A stretch of DNA of 64,000 nt from an uncultured Oscillospiraceae bacterium (GCA_905193225.1 CAJJNV010000004.1:1-64000), one strand, 5' to 3'; shown: positions 43,194 through 52,559, counted from the first letter of the stretch. Made by a program: numbers and translations. Notes: generated from the letters alone by a model not told the origin.

Positions 43194-44858
43194 ATGCTTG
43201 ACACCTTGCGAATAGAAAACATCGCCGTTATCGAATTTGCCGAAATCGAATTTGATAAGGGCTTTTGCGTGCTTACCGGCGAGACCGGAGCGGGTAAATC
43301 CATCCTTATAGACGCTCTGGGAGCGGTGCTTGGAAACCGCACCACTAAAAATCTCGTACGAACGGGATGTGAAAACGCCTCGGTGACGGCGGTCTTTTCG
43401 GACATATCAAAAGCTGCAAGGGACGCCCTATCGGAAACGGGATTTGACTGCGACGACGGCAACGTTATGCTTTTTAGAAAAATAACATCCGATGGAAAAA
43501 GCAGCAGCCGCATAAACGGTATTCCCGCCACAGCGGCTGTGGTAAAACAAATATCAAAGCATCTTGTATCTATTCATGGGCAGCACGACAGCGCTCTTTT
43601 GACCGACCCTGCCGTACATGGTGAGCTTGTGGACAAATATGCCGCAAACGACCGCCAAAGGGAAGCTTACGGCAAAATATACCGCCGCCTTTGCGACCTC
43701 ATTAAGGAATCGAGAGCCTTAAACCTCGACGAGGCCGAAAAGCAGCGCCGCATAGATATGCTGGAGTTTCAGATAAAGGAGCTTGAAGGCGCTGATATAA
43801 ATGAGGGAGAAATGGCCGAACTTGAGGGACGGCTTAAAATAATTCAAAACAGCGAAAAGATAGCAAGATGTATTTCCGAAGCTTTTGAAATGCTTTCGGG
43901 AGACGAAAGTTTTTCGGGAGCGGTGTCCCTTGTGTCCCGTGCGGGAGAGGAGCTTTCGGAATGTGCCGATTTTTCCGACGACATTGAAAAAAATGCCCGT
44001 CGTCTTTGTGAGATGGGATTTGAACTTGAAAATATCTGCTGGGACATACGCGGTCTCTCGGAGGAAATGGACTTTGATTCTGCCGAGCTTGAAAGGGTGG
44101 AGGAACGGCTGGATCTTTTGAAAAGGCTTTCTAAAAAATACGGTAACAGCGAGCGGGAAATGCTTGATTTCCTTTGCTCGGCCAAAAAGGAACTTGCCGG
44201 AATAACAAGGGGAGAGCAGAGGGAAAAAGAACTTGAAAATCTCATAAACGAAGCCAAGGCCGAGGCGGTGGAAAAGGCCGCCGACCTTACAAAAAGCCGA
44301 AAAATCGCCTCGGAAAAGCTTGAAAAGGCGGTGGGAGCCGAGCTTGAGTTTTTAAATATGCCGGGAGTAAAATTCTTAGTGCAAAGCAGCGAGACCCCTC
44401 TTACCAAAAACGGCAGGGAGAAGCTTGAATTTCTCATTTCGGCAAATGCGGGCGAACAGCCCAAACCCCTTTCAAAAATTGCCTCGGGGGGTGAGCTTTC
44501 CCGTACAATGCTGGCCCTTTTAAGCGTTATAAACAGCAAAAACGATGCCGATACCATAATATTTGATGAGATCGATGCGGGTATAAGCGGAAGGGCGGCC
44601 GACAAGGTGGGAATACGGCTTGCCAAAACGGCCGAAAACAGTCAGGTTATTTGCATAACCCATCTTGCCCAGATAGCTTCAAAGGGAAGCAGTCATTATC
44701 TTATAGAAAAATCATCCGACGGGCAAAAGACCAAGACCTCGGTGGAAAAGCTCGACAAAGAGGGAAGAATCGAGGAGCTTGCAAGGATAATCGGCGGAAC
44801 GGTTATGACCGAGTCCACACGCGCCGCCGCAAGTGAAATGCTCGAAAGCGCGGACTGA
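43194..44858 (+). CDS. recN: DNA repair protein RecN
   Basis: A 554-residue SMC-like ATPase acting early in double-strand break repair. Walker A GETGAGKS is at 29-36, HGQHDSALL is the Q-loop region, central coiled coils run from about 160 to 370, and the signature LSKIASGGELSRTMLALL plus Walker B DTIIFDEIDAGISGRAA close the head. SD ggaggg lies 9 bp before the ATG. In Bacillus spoIVB and spo0A follow recN; here a 286-bp spacer and malQ follow. Confidence 0.96.
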   Translation: MLDTLRIENIAVIEFAEIEFDKGFCVLTGETGAGKSILIDALGAVLGNRTTKNLVRTGCENASVTAVFSDISKAARDALSETGFDCDDGNVMLFRKITSDGKSSSRINGIPATAAVVKQISKHLVSIHGQHDSALLTDPAVHGELVDKYAANDRQREAYGKIYRRLCDLIKESRALNLDEAEKQRRIDMLEFQIKELEGADINEGEMAELEGRLKIIQNSEKIARCISEAFEMLSGDESFSGAVSLVSRAGEELSECADFSDDIEKNARRLCEMGFELENICWDIRGLSEEMDFDSAELERVEERLDLLKRLSKKYGNSEREMLDFLCSAKKELAGITRGEQREKELENLINEAKAEAVEKAADLTKSRKIASEKLEKAVGAELEFLNMPGVKFLVQSSETPLTKNGREKLEFLISANAGEQPKPLSKIASGGELSRTMLALLSVINSKNDADTIIFDEIDAGISGRAADKVGIRLAKTAENSQVICITHLAQIASKGSSHYLIEKSSDGQKTKTSVEKLDKEGRIEELARIIGGTVMTESTRAAASEMLESAD

Positions 44859-45048
44859 TCGCCGACCGACAAGGGTTTCACTCTGTTAGACGGAACCGTC
44901 GGTCGAATTGACGGTGAAAACCGATAAGGCTGTCGGTCAATTTGAAGTGCCGTTGATAGAACAATAGGTCATTAGATAAACGCGGCACAATGTGTTTTGT
45001 TAAAAGCTTTTTATATGGTCAAGCGATAAAAGGGTTGGACAACAATAC

Positions 45049-45112
45049 AGTCAGATGATAAAAACGATCAAATGATAAAGCAGTCAGACGGTAAAGCGGT
45101 CAAATAATTACC
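45049..45112 (+). repeat. degenerate 16-17-bp tandem repeat before malQ
   Basis: Four units begin gtcagatgataaa, gatcaaatgataaag, gtcagacggtaaag and gtcaaataatta. Nothing else is seen in the recN-malQ gap. Confidence 0.6.
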
Positions 45113-45144
45113 ACTCAACATTTCTGAAAACGGCGGTGAGAAGC

Positions 45145-46572
45145 TTGAAAAGAGCAAGCGGAGTGCTTATGCATATATCCTCCCTTTACGGGGATTATTC
45201 CTGCGGAAGTCTCGGGAAAAGCGCGTTTGAATTTGTGGATTTTCTTAAAAGCTGTGGTTTCTCCTATTGGCAGGTACTTCCCACGGGGCTTTGCGATGAG
45301 TGCAATTCCCCCTATAAATCCCCTTCAGCCTTTGCCGGAACCCCTTTTTTTATTGATCTTGAAATTCTCGAAAAAAAAGGCCTTTTAACCAAGGCTGAGC
45401 TTGAAAACGCAAGGCAGCAAAGCCCTTATGTATGCGAATTCGACCGCCTGAAAAGCGAGAGACTGTCCCTTCTTTTTAAAGCGGCCGAAAGGGCAAAAAA
45501 TAAGGATGAAATCAACGAATTTATTGATGAAAACAAGGAACTTTCCGACTTTTGCGAGTTTGCCGCGCTAAAACAGGCAAACGCCGGCCGCTTCTGGAAG
45601 GAATGGACGGTCAAAACGCCCAAAGCAGAGGATGTCTTTGCATGGCGCTTTATACAGTACGAATTTTTTACCCAGTGGCAAAAGCTTAAAGATTACGCCG
45701 GCAAAAACGGCATAAAGCTCATCGGTGATATGCCCCTTTATGTCGATCTCGACAGCAGTGATGTTTATTTTAACCGTGAGCTTTTTATGCTGGACAAAAA
45801 CGGCGATCCCACCGATGTGGCGGGGGTGCCGCCCGATTATTTCTCGGCCGATGGTCAGCTTTGGGGAAATCCCCTTTACGACTACGGCAAAATGGAGCAG
45901 GACGGCTTTAGCTGGTGGAAAAGAAGAATAGCTCACAACCTTAAAATGTTTGACGGACTGAGGATCGACCATTTCAGAGGAATAGAAAGCTTTTTTGCCG
46001 TCAAAAACGGCGAGACCACCGCTAAAAACGGCAGGTGGATAAAGGGACCGGGCGAAAAGCTGGTCGACGCCATAAAGCAGACGGCAGGGGATAAGCTGAT
46101 AATTGTCGAGGATCTCGGGGACATCACAAAAGAGGTTGAAGCCCTTCTTAAATACAGCGGTCTGCCGGGAATGAGGGTGTTTCAGTTTTCCTTCCTCGGA
46201 GGGGATAATCCTCATTTGCCGCATAACTACATTAAAAATTGCATAGCCTATTCCGGCACCCACGACAACAATACCCTATTAGGCTACCTTTGGGAACTTG
46301 ACGAGCAAACGCGGCAGAGAATGCTTTGCTATTGCGGCTTTAAGGGTGACAACTGGGGAAGCGGCTGCGACGACATTATCAGAACGCTTTTTGCTTCGTC
46401 TGCGGGGCTTGTTATTTTACCGATACAGGATGTTCTCGGATATGGCAGCGACACGAGAATGAACCGCCCAGGTACGGCAAAGGGCAACTGGATTTACCGC
46501 GTCACAAAGGAACAGCTTTGCGGCATCGACAAGGACAAATATTTAAAGCTCAACCGTACATATTTCCGATAA
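45145..46572 (+). CDS. malQ: 4-alpha-glucanotransferase (amylomaltase)
   Basis: A GH77 enzyme, about 475 residues, that transfers alpha-1,4-glucan segments in maltodextrin and glycogen metabolism. Seen: KRASGVLMHISSLYGDYSCGSLG at the start, WQVLPTG, SPYKSPSAFAGTPFFI, IGDMPLYVDLDSSDV, the catalytic nucleophile region GLRIDHFRG, the acid/base in IIVEDLGDIT and YSGTHDNNT. The TTG at 45145 with ggtgag 4-6 bp upstream gives the usual N-terminus; a GTG at 45136 is the alternative. No glycogen phosphorylase or transporter lies next to it. Confidence 0.93.
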   Translation: MKRASGVLMHISSLYGDYSCGSLGKSAFEFVDFLKSCGFSYWQVLPTGLCDECNSPYKSPSAFAGTPFFIDLEILEKKGLLTKAELENARQQSPYVCEFDRLKSERLSLLFKAAERAKNKDEINEFIDENKELSDFCEFAALKQANAGRFWKEWTVKTPKAEDVFAWRFIQYEFFTQWQKLKDYAGKNGIKLIGDMPLYVDLDSSDVYFNRELFMLDKNGDPTDVAGVPPDYFSADGQLWGNPLYDYGKMEQDGFSWWKRRIAHNLKMFDGLRIDHFRGIESFFAVKNGETTAKNGRWIKGPGEKLVDAIKQTAGDKLIIVEDLGDITKEVEALLKYSGLPGMRVFQFSFLGGDNPHLPHNYIKNCIAYSGTHDNNTLLGYLWELDEQTRQRMLCYCGFKGDNWGSGCDDIIRTLFASSAGLVILPIQDVLGYGSDTRMNRPGTAKGNWIYRVTKEQLCGIDKDKYLKLNRTYFR

Positions 46573-46663
46573 GCGCCCGCAAGCGGGGGTTAAACCCGCT
46601 GCGGTATGTTGATTTTTCCGACAGAGCCGACACAGCATTTTTCAAAGAGGTATCAGAAAAAGC

Positions 46664-47974
46664 ATGAAAGCAAAGGTATACACCTCCGTTGAGGATTTTA
46701 AAAAGGAAAACGAATTATTAAAGGCCGATCTGCCCTTTTGCGAGCAAACGGACATTTTAAAGGACGAGGTCGAAATCGGTAATCTCACCCTTAAAAACCG
46801 CCTTGTCTGTCAGGCAATGGAGGGCTGTGACGGAACGTCCGACGGGCGTCCGGACGTTCTTACCAAAAGGCGTTATGAACGTCTTGCAAAGGGCGGCGCG
46901 GGACTTATATGGTTTGAGGCCACCGCCGTTTGCTTTGAGGGCAGAGCCAATCCCCGCCAACTTTATATAAACGGCGAAAATCTCGATGATTTTAAGAAAA
47001 TTGTCGAAAACATAAAGCAGTGGGGAATGAAACAAAACGGATATGAGCCGGCGGTTATAATGCAGGCCACCCACTCGGGAAGATACTCAAAGCCCGAGGG
47101 AAAGCCCGCCCCCATAATTGCCTATAACAATCCCATTTTTGAAAAAGATAATCCCATAGATAAATCGAGAATAATAACCGACGAGGGACTTGACCGCGTG
47201 CATGACGGCCTTGTAGACGCTGCCGCTCTTGCCAAAAAAGCGGGATTCGACGGTGTGGACATCAAGTGCTGTCACCGCTATCTTAACAGCGAGCTTCTCT
47301 CGGCCTATACGAGGAAGGGAAAATACGGCGGGAGCTTTGAAAACCGCACGAGACTTCTTCGCGAAAGTATTAGGGACAGCATATCCCTTTGCGGCAGCGG
47401 CTTTACGGTGACCTCACGTATGAATGTGTACGATGGATTCCCCTATCCCTACGGTTTCGGCGTTAAGGAGGGGGAGGGTATAACCCCCGATCTTTCCGAG
47501 GCCGACAGGCTCATTAAAATTTTAGCCTCCTACGGCGTTAAGCTGCTTGACATAACCATGGGTAATCCTTATTTTAACCCCCATGTCAACCGTCCCTATG
47601 CGGCGGGAGGATATGAACCCCCGGAACACCCTCTTTTGGGCGTTGCAAGAATGCTTAAAGGCACGGCGCAGCTCTCAAAGGCCAATCCCGATGTGAGTCT
47701 TATATGCTCGGGGCTTTCCTTTCTCGGTGGAGCGGCTCCCGGTGTTGCGGCGGCCTTTATAGAACAGGGGGGATTTTCTCTTGCGGGATTCGGCAGAATG
47801 ATTTTTGCCTATCCCGATTTTGCAAGGGATATTGTCGATGATAAATTCGACTGTAAAAAGATATGCATAGCCTGCAGCAAATGCACCGAAATAATGCGCG
47901 CGGGCGGTACTCCTGGCTGCGTCATACGCGACGGCAAAACGTATATGCCCATATACAAGAAATACTGCAAATGA
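46664..47974 (+). CDS. old yellow enzyme family NADH:flavin oxidoreductase
   Basis: A 436-residue FMN-binding TIM-barrel protein. The FMN/substrate region reads NLTLKNRLVCQAMEGCDG, the ring has ATHSGRYSKPEG and GFDGVDIKCCHRYLNSELLS, and the C-terminus carries CIACSKCTEIMRAGGTPGC, like the iron-sulfur cysteines of 2,4-dienoyl-CoA reductase and BaiCD-type enzymes, but the protein lacks their C-terminal FAD/NAD domains. It probably reduces an alpha,beta-unsaturated carbonyl compound. It opens a three-gene cluster with an SDR and a flavoprotein; substrate unknown. SD agagg is about 10 bp before the ATG. Confidence 0.87.
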   Translation: MKAKVYTSVEDFKKENELLKADLPFCEQTDILKDEVEIGNLTLKNRLVCQAMEGCDGTSDGRPDVLTKRRYERLAKGGAGLIWFEATAVCFEGRANPRQLYINGENLDDFKKIVENIKQWGMKQNGYEPAVIMQATHSGRYSKPEGKPAPIIAYNNPIFEKDNPIDKSRIITDEGLDRVHDGLVDAAALAKKAGFDGVDIKCCHRYLNSELLSAYTRKGKYGGSFENRTRLLRESIRDSISLCGSGFTVTSRMNVYDGFPYPYGFGVKEGEGITPDLSEADRLIKILASYGVKLLDITMGNPYFNPHVNRPYAAGGYEPPEHPLLGVARMLKGTAQLSKANPDVSLICSGLSFLGGAAPGVAAAFIEQGGFSLAGFGRMIFAYPDFARDIVDDKFDCKKICIACSKCTEIMRAGGTPGCVIRDGKTYMPIYKKYCK

Positions 47975-48028
47975 TAAGTCGACACACTCCCGCAGGATAG
48001 CGTCCCGATAAAGCGTTTTTTGCGCGGT

Positions 48029-48053
48029 GTGTATTATAAGACGTGTATTATAA
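48029..48053 (+). repeat. direct repeat gtgtattataa, two copies
   Basis: gtgtattataa occurs at 48029-48039 and 48043-48053, period 14, in the OYE-SDR spacer. Each copy contains a -10-like tattat stretch. It could be an operator or overlapping promoter. Confidence 0.5.
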
Positions 48054-48108
48054 ACGGCATAAATAAATATAAACGACACTTAAATTTCAAAAAGATAAGG
48101 TGAGCAAA

Positions 48109-48864
48109 ATGAAAACCGCAATTGTAACGGGATGCGCCGGAGGAATAGGCTTTGCCACGGTCAAAAAGCTGACGGCGGCAGGGATGAAGGTTCTCGGAAT
48201 GGACATATGCCCAAGTGCCGATGTGACCGAAAAGTTTATGGATTTCGGCGGATGCTTTAAATATTTTTCGGGAAATCTTGCCGACAGCGCCGACCGCAAG
48301 GCTCTTTTGAACGAGGCAAGAGCCTTTCTCGGGAAAACAGACATTCTCGTTAATGTGGCGGGAGTTGCGCCAAAGGTCAGAAACGACATTCTCGAAATGA
48401 CCGAGGAAAGCTACGACCGCGTTATGAACATAAATGCCAAGGGTACAATGTTTTTAAGCCAGATAATTGCCAAGGATATGCTTTCAAATGAGCTTTGCGA
48501 CGGAATAAGGGGGTATATCGTCAACATTTCCTCTATGTCGGCTTATACCTCCTCAACCAGCCGCGGTGAATACTGCATTTCAAAGGCCGGCGTTTCTATG
48601 GTAACAAAGCTTTTTGCCGATCGTTTGGCGGCGGAAGGAATACTCGTTAACGAGATCCGCCCGGGCATCATTATGACCGGAATGACATCCACCGTTAAGG
48701 AAAAATACGACAACCTTATCGAAGGCGGGCTTCTCCCCATAAAGAGATGGGGAATGCCTGAGGACATTGCCGACGCTGTTTATGTGCTTTGCTCGGGACA
48801 GCTTAAATACGTGACCGGCCAGTCCATCGACGTGGACGGGGGATTCCACATTCAGAGACTTTAA
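48109..48864 (+). CDS. short-chain dehydrogenase/reductase
   Basis: A 251-residue classical SDR. The NAD(P)-binding motif is TGCAGGIG at 7-14, NVAG is at 82-85, the catalytic Ser is in NISSMS near 142, and Tyr155/Lys159 form YCISK. RPGIIMTGM and the ending VTGQSIDVDGGFHIQ are typical of 3-oxoacyl-ACP reductase-like and hydroxysteroid-dehydrogenase-like SDRs. The residue after the second beta strand is Asp (GMDIC), suggesting NAD rather than NADP. ATG at 48109 has aaggtg 7 bp upstream. Second gene of the redox trio. Confidence 0.88.
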   Translation: MKTAIVTGCAGGIGFATVKKLTAAGMKVLGMDICPSADVTEKFMDFGGCFKYFSGNLADSADRKALLNEARAFLGKTDILVNVAGVAPKVRNDILEMTEESYDRVMNINAKGTMFLSQIIAKDMLSNELCDGIRGYIVNISSMSAYTSSTSRGEYCISKAGVSMVTKLFADRLAAEGILVNEIRPGIIMTGMTSTVKEKYDNLIEGGLLPIKRWGMPEDIADAVYVLCSGQLKYVTGQSIDVDGGFHIQRL

Positions 48865-48878
48865 AAAGGAGCATAACC

Positions 48879-50822
48879 TTGAATATTAACGGTAAAGACG
48901 TTGAAGTAATAAATCTTAACACGGCGGTGGTTGGAAGCGGTGCGGCAGGATTTAACGCTGCAGTGCGGCTCAAAGAGTTTGGAATAGACGATGTGGCCAT
49001 CATAACCGAAGGGGTAAACTGCGGAACCTCCCGCAACACCGGTTCAGACAAGCAAACCTACTATAAAATGAGCCTTTCGGGAAATGATGCCGACTGCCCT
49101 GCCGCAATGGCAAGAGACCTTTTTGCGGGGATGCTCACCGACGGAGACAACGCCCTTTGCGAGGCGGCTCTTTCGGTGCGGTGCTTTATGAATCTTTGCG
49201 AGCTTGGAGTGGAGTTCCCCACCAATCGTTTTGACGAATATGTGGGCTATAAGACCGATCACGACCCTTATGCCAGAGCGACGTCGGTAGGCCCCCTTAC
49301 CTCCAAACGAATGACCGAGGCTCTTGAGAAAAAGGCGAAAGAGCTTAATATAAAAATATACGACGGCACACTTGTTACATCCCTTATAACCGACAGACAG
49401 GAAAACGAGATAAGGGGCGTTTGCGCTCTCGATTTTTCAAAAGAGCAGTGCCGCTTTGTGCTTTTCAACTGCAAAAATGTTGTGTATGCCACCGGAGGGC
49501 CTGCGGGAATGTATGCCGACAGCGTTTATCCCGAGTGTCATAACGGTGCAAGCGGCGCTGCCTTCAGAGCGGGGGCAAAGGGCAAAAATCTTACCGAATG
49601 GCAATACGGTCTTGCATCAATTGCTCCGAGATGGAATGTATCGGGAACATATATGCAGGTGCTTCCTAAATTCGTTTCGGTGGACAGTGACGGGAACCGA
49701 TATGAATTTTTAGAGGATTTTTTTAAGGATAAATACAAGGCTCTTTCGATGGTCTTTTTAAAGGGATATCAGTGGCCCTTTGACTGCCGAAAGGTGGAAA
49801 ACGGCTCGTCCATAATTGATTTGCTGGTTTATCGCGAGCGTGTACTTAAGGGCAGAAGGGTGTTTCTTGATTTTCGCGAAAATCCTTTCGGCTTAAAGGA
49901 AATAGATTTTGAAAGCTTAGACGGTGCGGCGGCCGACTACCTTAAAAAGGCAAAGGCCGATTTCGGAACGCCCATTGAACGGCTTGAACTTATGAATTCT
50001 CCGGCAATTGATCTGTATTTGAACAAGGGCGTGGATATCAGAAAAGAAATGCTTGAGATAGCCCTTTGTGCCCAGCACAACAACGGCGGTATTGCGGTTG
50101 ATCTGTGGTGGCAGACCGATGTTAAAGGCCTTTTTGCGGCGGGAGAGGTTGCCGGAACCCACGGTGTATACCGCCCCGGCGGAAGCGCTCTTAACGCAGG
50201 ACAGGTGGGCTCCTTAAGAGCGGCAAGATTCATCGCAAAGAACCGCAGCGGATCGCCTGAAAAGAGCGGCTTTGAAGCTACGGCAAAGAATATTTTAGCG
50301 GCCGATCAAAGGCTTTTTAATAGCCTTCTTTCAAACGATAATAATGTGGAAGAGCAAACCGCCCGCGCGAGAAGAAGAATGTCCGAAAAGGGCGGCGCCA
50401 TCAGAAACGAGCAAAAAATCGCCGAGGCTTTAAAAGAAACCAAGCAGCAGCTTGAAAGCTTTGAAAATTTTGTCGGCGCAAGGGGGTGCGAGGGGCTTGC
50501 AAAGGCCTTCCGTCTGCGGGATACCCTTGTTTCTCAGCTTGTTTACCTTTCGGCGATGGAGCATTATGCAAAGCTCGGCGGAGTGTCGCGAGGCTCTTAC
50601 ATCTGTTGCGATAAGGATGGCTTACTGCCTGAAGGACTTGAAGAACAATTCCGTTTTTCCACACCTTCTGCCGAGACTCAGCCTAAAATTACCGAGGTGC
50701 TTTTTAACGAGCAAAGGGTGCAGTGCGAATTTTCCGAGCGCCTGCCAAGACCCCTTCCGCAGGGCGGCGGATTTTTTGAAAATGTCTGGCGCGACTATCG
50801 CAAAAACGGGAATGTATATTGA
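48879..50822 (+). CDS. fumarate reductase/succinate dehydrogenase-type FAD flavoprotein
   Basis: A 647-residue flavoprotein. The FAD dinucleotide motif is VVGSGAAGFNAAVRL at 17-31; VYATGG closes the FAD fold; AGTHGVYRPGGSALNAGQVGSL corresponds to the HG-x-RxxG-x-N/S-L active-site region of the SdhA/FrdA/NadB family; the C-terminal helical domain is present. It has no signal peptide, haem or FMN-binding domain, and no iron-sulfur or membrane subunits lie nearby. It probably acts as a soluble reductase or dehydrogenase with an unknown substrate. The start is TTG at 48879 with aaggag 8 bp upstream, 14 bp after the SDR. Confidence 0.82.
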   Translation: MNINGKDVEVINLNTAVVGSGAAGFNAAVRLKEFGIDDVAIITEGVNCGTSRNTGSDKQTYYKMSLSGNDADCPAAMARDLFAGMLTDGDNALCEAALSVRCFMNLCELGVEFPTNRFDEYVGYKTDHDPYARATSVGPLTSKRMTEALEKKAKELNIKIYDGTLVTSLITDRQENEIRGVCALDFSKEQCRFVLFNCKNVVYATGGPAGMYADSVYPECHNGASGAAFRAGAKGKNLTEWQYGLASIAPRWNVSGTYMQVLPKFVSVDSDGNRYEFLEDFFKDKYKALSMVFLKGYQWPFDCRKVENGSSIIDLLVYRERVLKGRRVFLDFRENPFGLKEIDFESLDGAAADYLKKAKADFGTPIERLELMNSPAIDLYLNKGVDIRKEMLEIALCAQHNNGGIAVDLWWQTDVKGLFAAGEVAGTHGVYRPGGSALNAGQVGSLRAARFIAKNRSGSPEKSGFEATAKNILAADQRLFNSLLSNDNNVEEQTARARRRMSEKGGAIRNEQKIAEALKETKQQLESFENFVGARGCEGLAKAFRLRDTLVSQLVYLSAMEHYAKLGGVSRGSYICCDKDGLLPEGLEEQFRFSTPSAETQPKITEVLFNEQRVQCEFSERLPRPLPQGGGFFENVWRDYRKNGNVY

Positions 50823-50888
50823 TTTGCTTTTTGCTGTTTGTGCGGAAAAAAGCAAAACCGAACTTTAAAACTGTTTTGAATTTACGGA

Positions 50889-51497
50889 ATGAAGCATATG
50901 AAAGATACCACATCACAAAAGAATATGGACGCTTTGATACAAAGCCTCGGGGAAAGGCGGCCGAGACTGCTTCTTCACAGCTGTTGCGGCCCCTGCTCCT
51001 CCTATGTGCTTGAATATCTTTCGGATTATTTTGATATAACCCTTTTTTTCTATAATCCGAATATTCAACCGGCCGAGGAATATGAAAAGCGTCTTTCTGC
51101 CCAAAAGCAGCTTCTCGAAAGGGCAAAGTATAAAAATCCTGTTGCCTTCCTTGCGGGAGAATATGAGCCGCAGCGCTTTTTTGAGGCGGTTAAGGGGCTT
51201 GAAAACTGCAGAGAAGGGGGCGCGCGGTGCGAAAAGTGCTTTGAACTGAGACTTTCAAAAGCTGCCGAGATTGCAAAAAAAGGCGGATTTGATTATTTTG
51301 CCACAACCTTAACTGTCAGCCCCCATAAAAATGCCGTTCTGATAAATGAGATCGGCGGAAGATATCAAAACTATCTTCCCTCCGATTTTAAAAAGCGGGA
51401 AGGGTATAAGCGGTCGATAATTCTGTCGAAGGAATATGAGCTTTACCGTCAGGGCTATTGCGGATGTATCTTTTCGAAAGGTGAGAAAGACATATGA
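50889..51497 (+). CDS. queH: epoxyqueuosine reductase QueH
   Basis: A 202-residue protein of the former DUF208 family that performs the last step of queuosine synthesis in many Firmicutes, in place of QueG. The cysteines fit: LLLHSCCGPCSSYVLEYL near 28-45, CEKCFELRL and the late CGCIFS. YNPNIQPAEEYEKR is another family stretch. ATG at 50889 touches a weak SD (cgga); the ATG at 50898 may be the real start. It overlaps the next gene by 4 bp. Other queuosine genes are not in the window. Confidence 0.9.
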   Translation: MKHMKDTTSQKNMDALIQSLGERRPRLLLHSCCGPCSSYVLEYLSDYFDITLFFYNPNIQPAEEYEKRLSAQKQLLERAKYKNPVAFLAGEYEPQRFFEAVKGLENCREGGARCEKCFELRLSKAAEIAKKGGFDYFATTLTVSPHKNAVLINEIGGRYQNYLPSDFKKREGYKRSIILSKEYELYRQGYCGCIFSKGEKDI

Positions 51498-52378
51498 AGA
51501 AGGCTCTGTTTGTTGTCAATCCCGCCGCAGGGCAGAAAAAAATAAAGGCCTCACTTGCCGATATTCTCTCACTTTTTAACGGCGAACAATATGAAACCGC
51601 CGTTTATATGACGAGAAAGGAAACCTCGGTGGAGGATTATGTGGCCGAAAGATGCAAGAATTTTGATCTGCTTGTTTGCTGCGGAGGGGATGGAACCTTA
51701 AACCGCACGGTAAACGGCCTGCTTAAGAGCGACCTTTCCGTTCCCATAGGCTACATTCCCGCCGGAAGCACCAACGATTTTGCCGCGGGGCTTAAGCTGC
51801 CGTCGAATCCTTTGGAAGCCGCAAAAAGAATAATAAGCGGCAAGCAGCATTTGCACGACGCAGGATTTATGGACGGCCGTCGGAATTTTGTTTATGTGGC
51901 TTCCTTCGGGGCTTTTTCCGAAACGTCTTATATGACCTCCCAGTCGTTTAAAAACGCCCTCGGGCATCTTGCTTATATTCTCGACGGACCCAAGGCGCTT
52001 ATGAAAATAAAACCCATAGCCCTTACCTGCACTTATGACGGCGGAAATGTATCTGGAGATTATATTTTCGGTGCCGTCGCAAATTCCACATCTATGGGCG
52101 GAGTGATAAAGCTGAGGCATCCTGATATAAGCTTCAGTGACGGCCTTTTTGAAATGCTGCTCATAAAGGCTCCGAAAAATATTTTTGAGCTTCAGGGTAT
52201 AATAAACAGCCTGCTCACATACAAATATGACACGGCAAATGTGTCGCTCATACACACATCCCGTGCCGAGTTTAGCTTTGAAAAGCCCACCGAATGGTCC
52301 CTTGACGGGGAAAGATATGTGGGGAACAAAAGAGCAAAAATCGAAATTCTTGGGCAAAAAATTCCATTTGTCTATTGA
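51494..52378 (+). CDS. diacylglycerol kinase family (YegS/DgkB-like) lipid kinase
   Basis: A 294-residue DAGK-catalytic-fold protein. FVVNPAAGQKK and VCCGGDGTLNRTVNGL give the nucleotide-binding glycine loop, and IPAGSTNDFAAGL the conserved TNDFA signature. The C-terminal beta-sandwich ends with EWSLDGER-type DGE motif. It probably phosphorylates diacylglycerol or a related lipid. Translationally coupled to queH. The promoter for the manganese riboswitch overlaps its stop codon. Confidence 0.88.
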   Translation: MKKALFVVNPAAGQKKIKASLADILSLFNGEQYETAVYMTRKETSVEDYVAERCKNFDLLVCCGGDGTLNRTVNGLLKSDLSVPIGYIPAGSTNDFAAGLKLPSNPLEAAKRIISGKQHLHDAGFMDGRRNFVYVASFGAFSETSYMTSQSFKNALGHLAYILDGPKALMKIKPIALTCTYDGGNVSGDYIFGAVANSTSMGGVIKLRHPDISFSDGLFEMLLIKAPKNIFELQGIINSLLTYKYDTANVSLIHTSRAEFSFEKPTEWSLDGERYVGNKRAKIEILGQKIPFVY

Positions 52379-52403
52379 CAAAGACCTAAGGGTATGATAA
52401 AAT
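52375..52403 (+). promoter_or_regulatory. promoter of the mntP riboswitch transcript
   Basis: TTGACA (52375-52380), 17-bp spacer, TAAAAT. The -35 box contains the TGA stop of the preceding gene. Confidence 0.8.
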
Positions 52404-52415
52404 TTCAACATTCCT

Positions 52416-52515
52416 TGAGGGAGTAGCAAGCGGTTTGTCCGTAGCAAGTCAACATTCTCGACCGATATCGGCAGCGCCGAAAGGAGGTCTGGCTTGCTTT
52501 AATTTGCGAGACTCA
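52416..52515 (+). promoter_or_regulatory. yybP-ykoY (Mn2+) riboswitch
   Basis: The aptamer is closed by tgag/ctca (52416-52419 with 52512-52515). Next to that stem are ggagtagc (52420-52427) and gcgaga (52506-52511), the two conserved strands that form the metal pocket; gtcaacat lies between. The layout matches the Lactococcus yoaB aptamer that binds manganese. It precedes a terminator and mntP, the standard target for Mn2+-induced export. Confidence 0.85.
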
Positions 52516-52559
52516 TGTGTAACCTTGCGCTATACATGGGTGAATAATCTTGTTTTTAT

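Noticed and set aside
46581..46600. Hairpin agcggg/cccgct as malQ terminator
   Set aside because: The stem is only six pairs and is not followed by a T-run.
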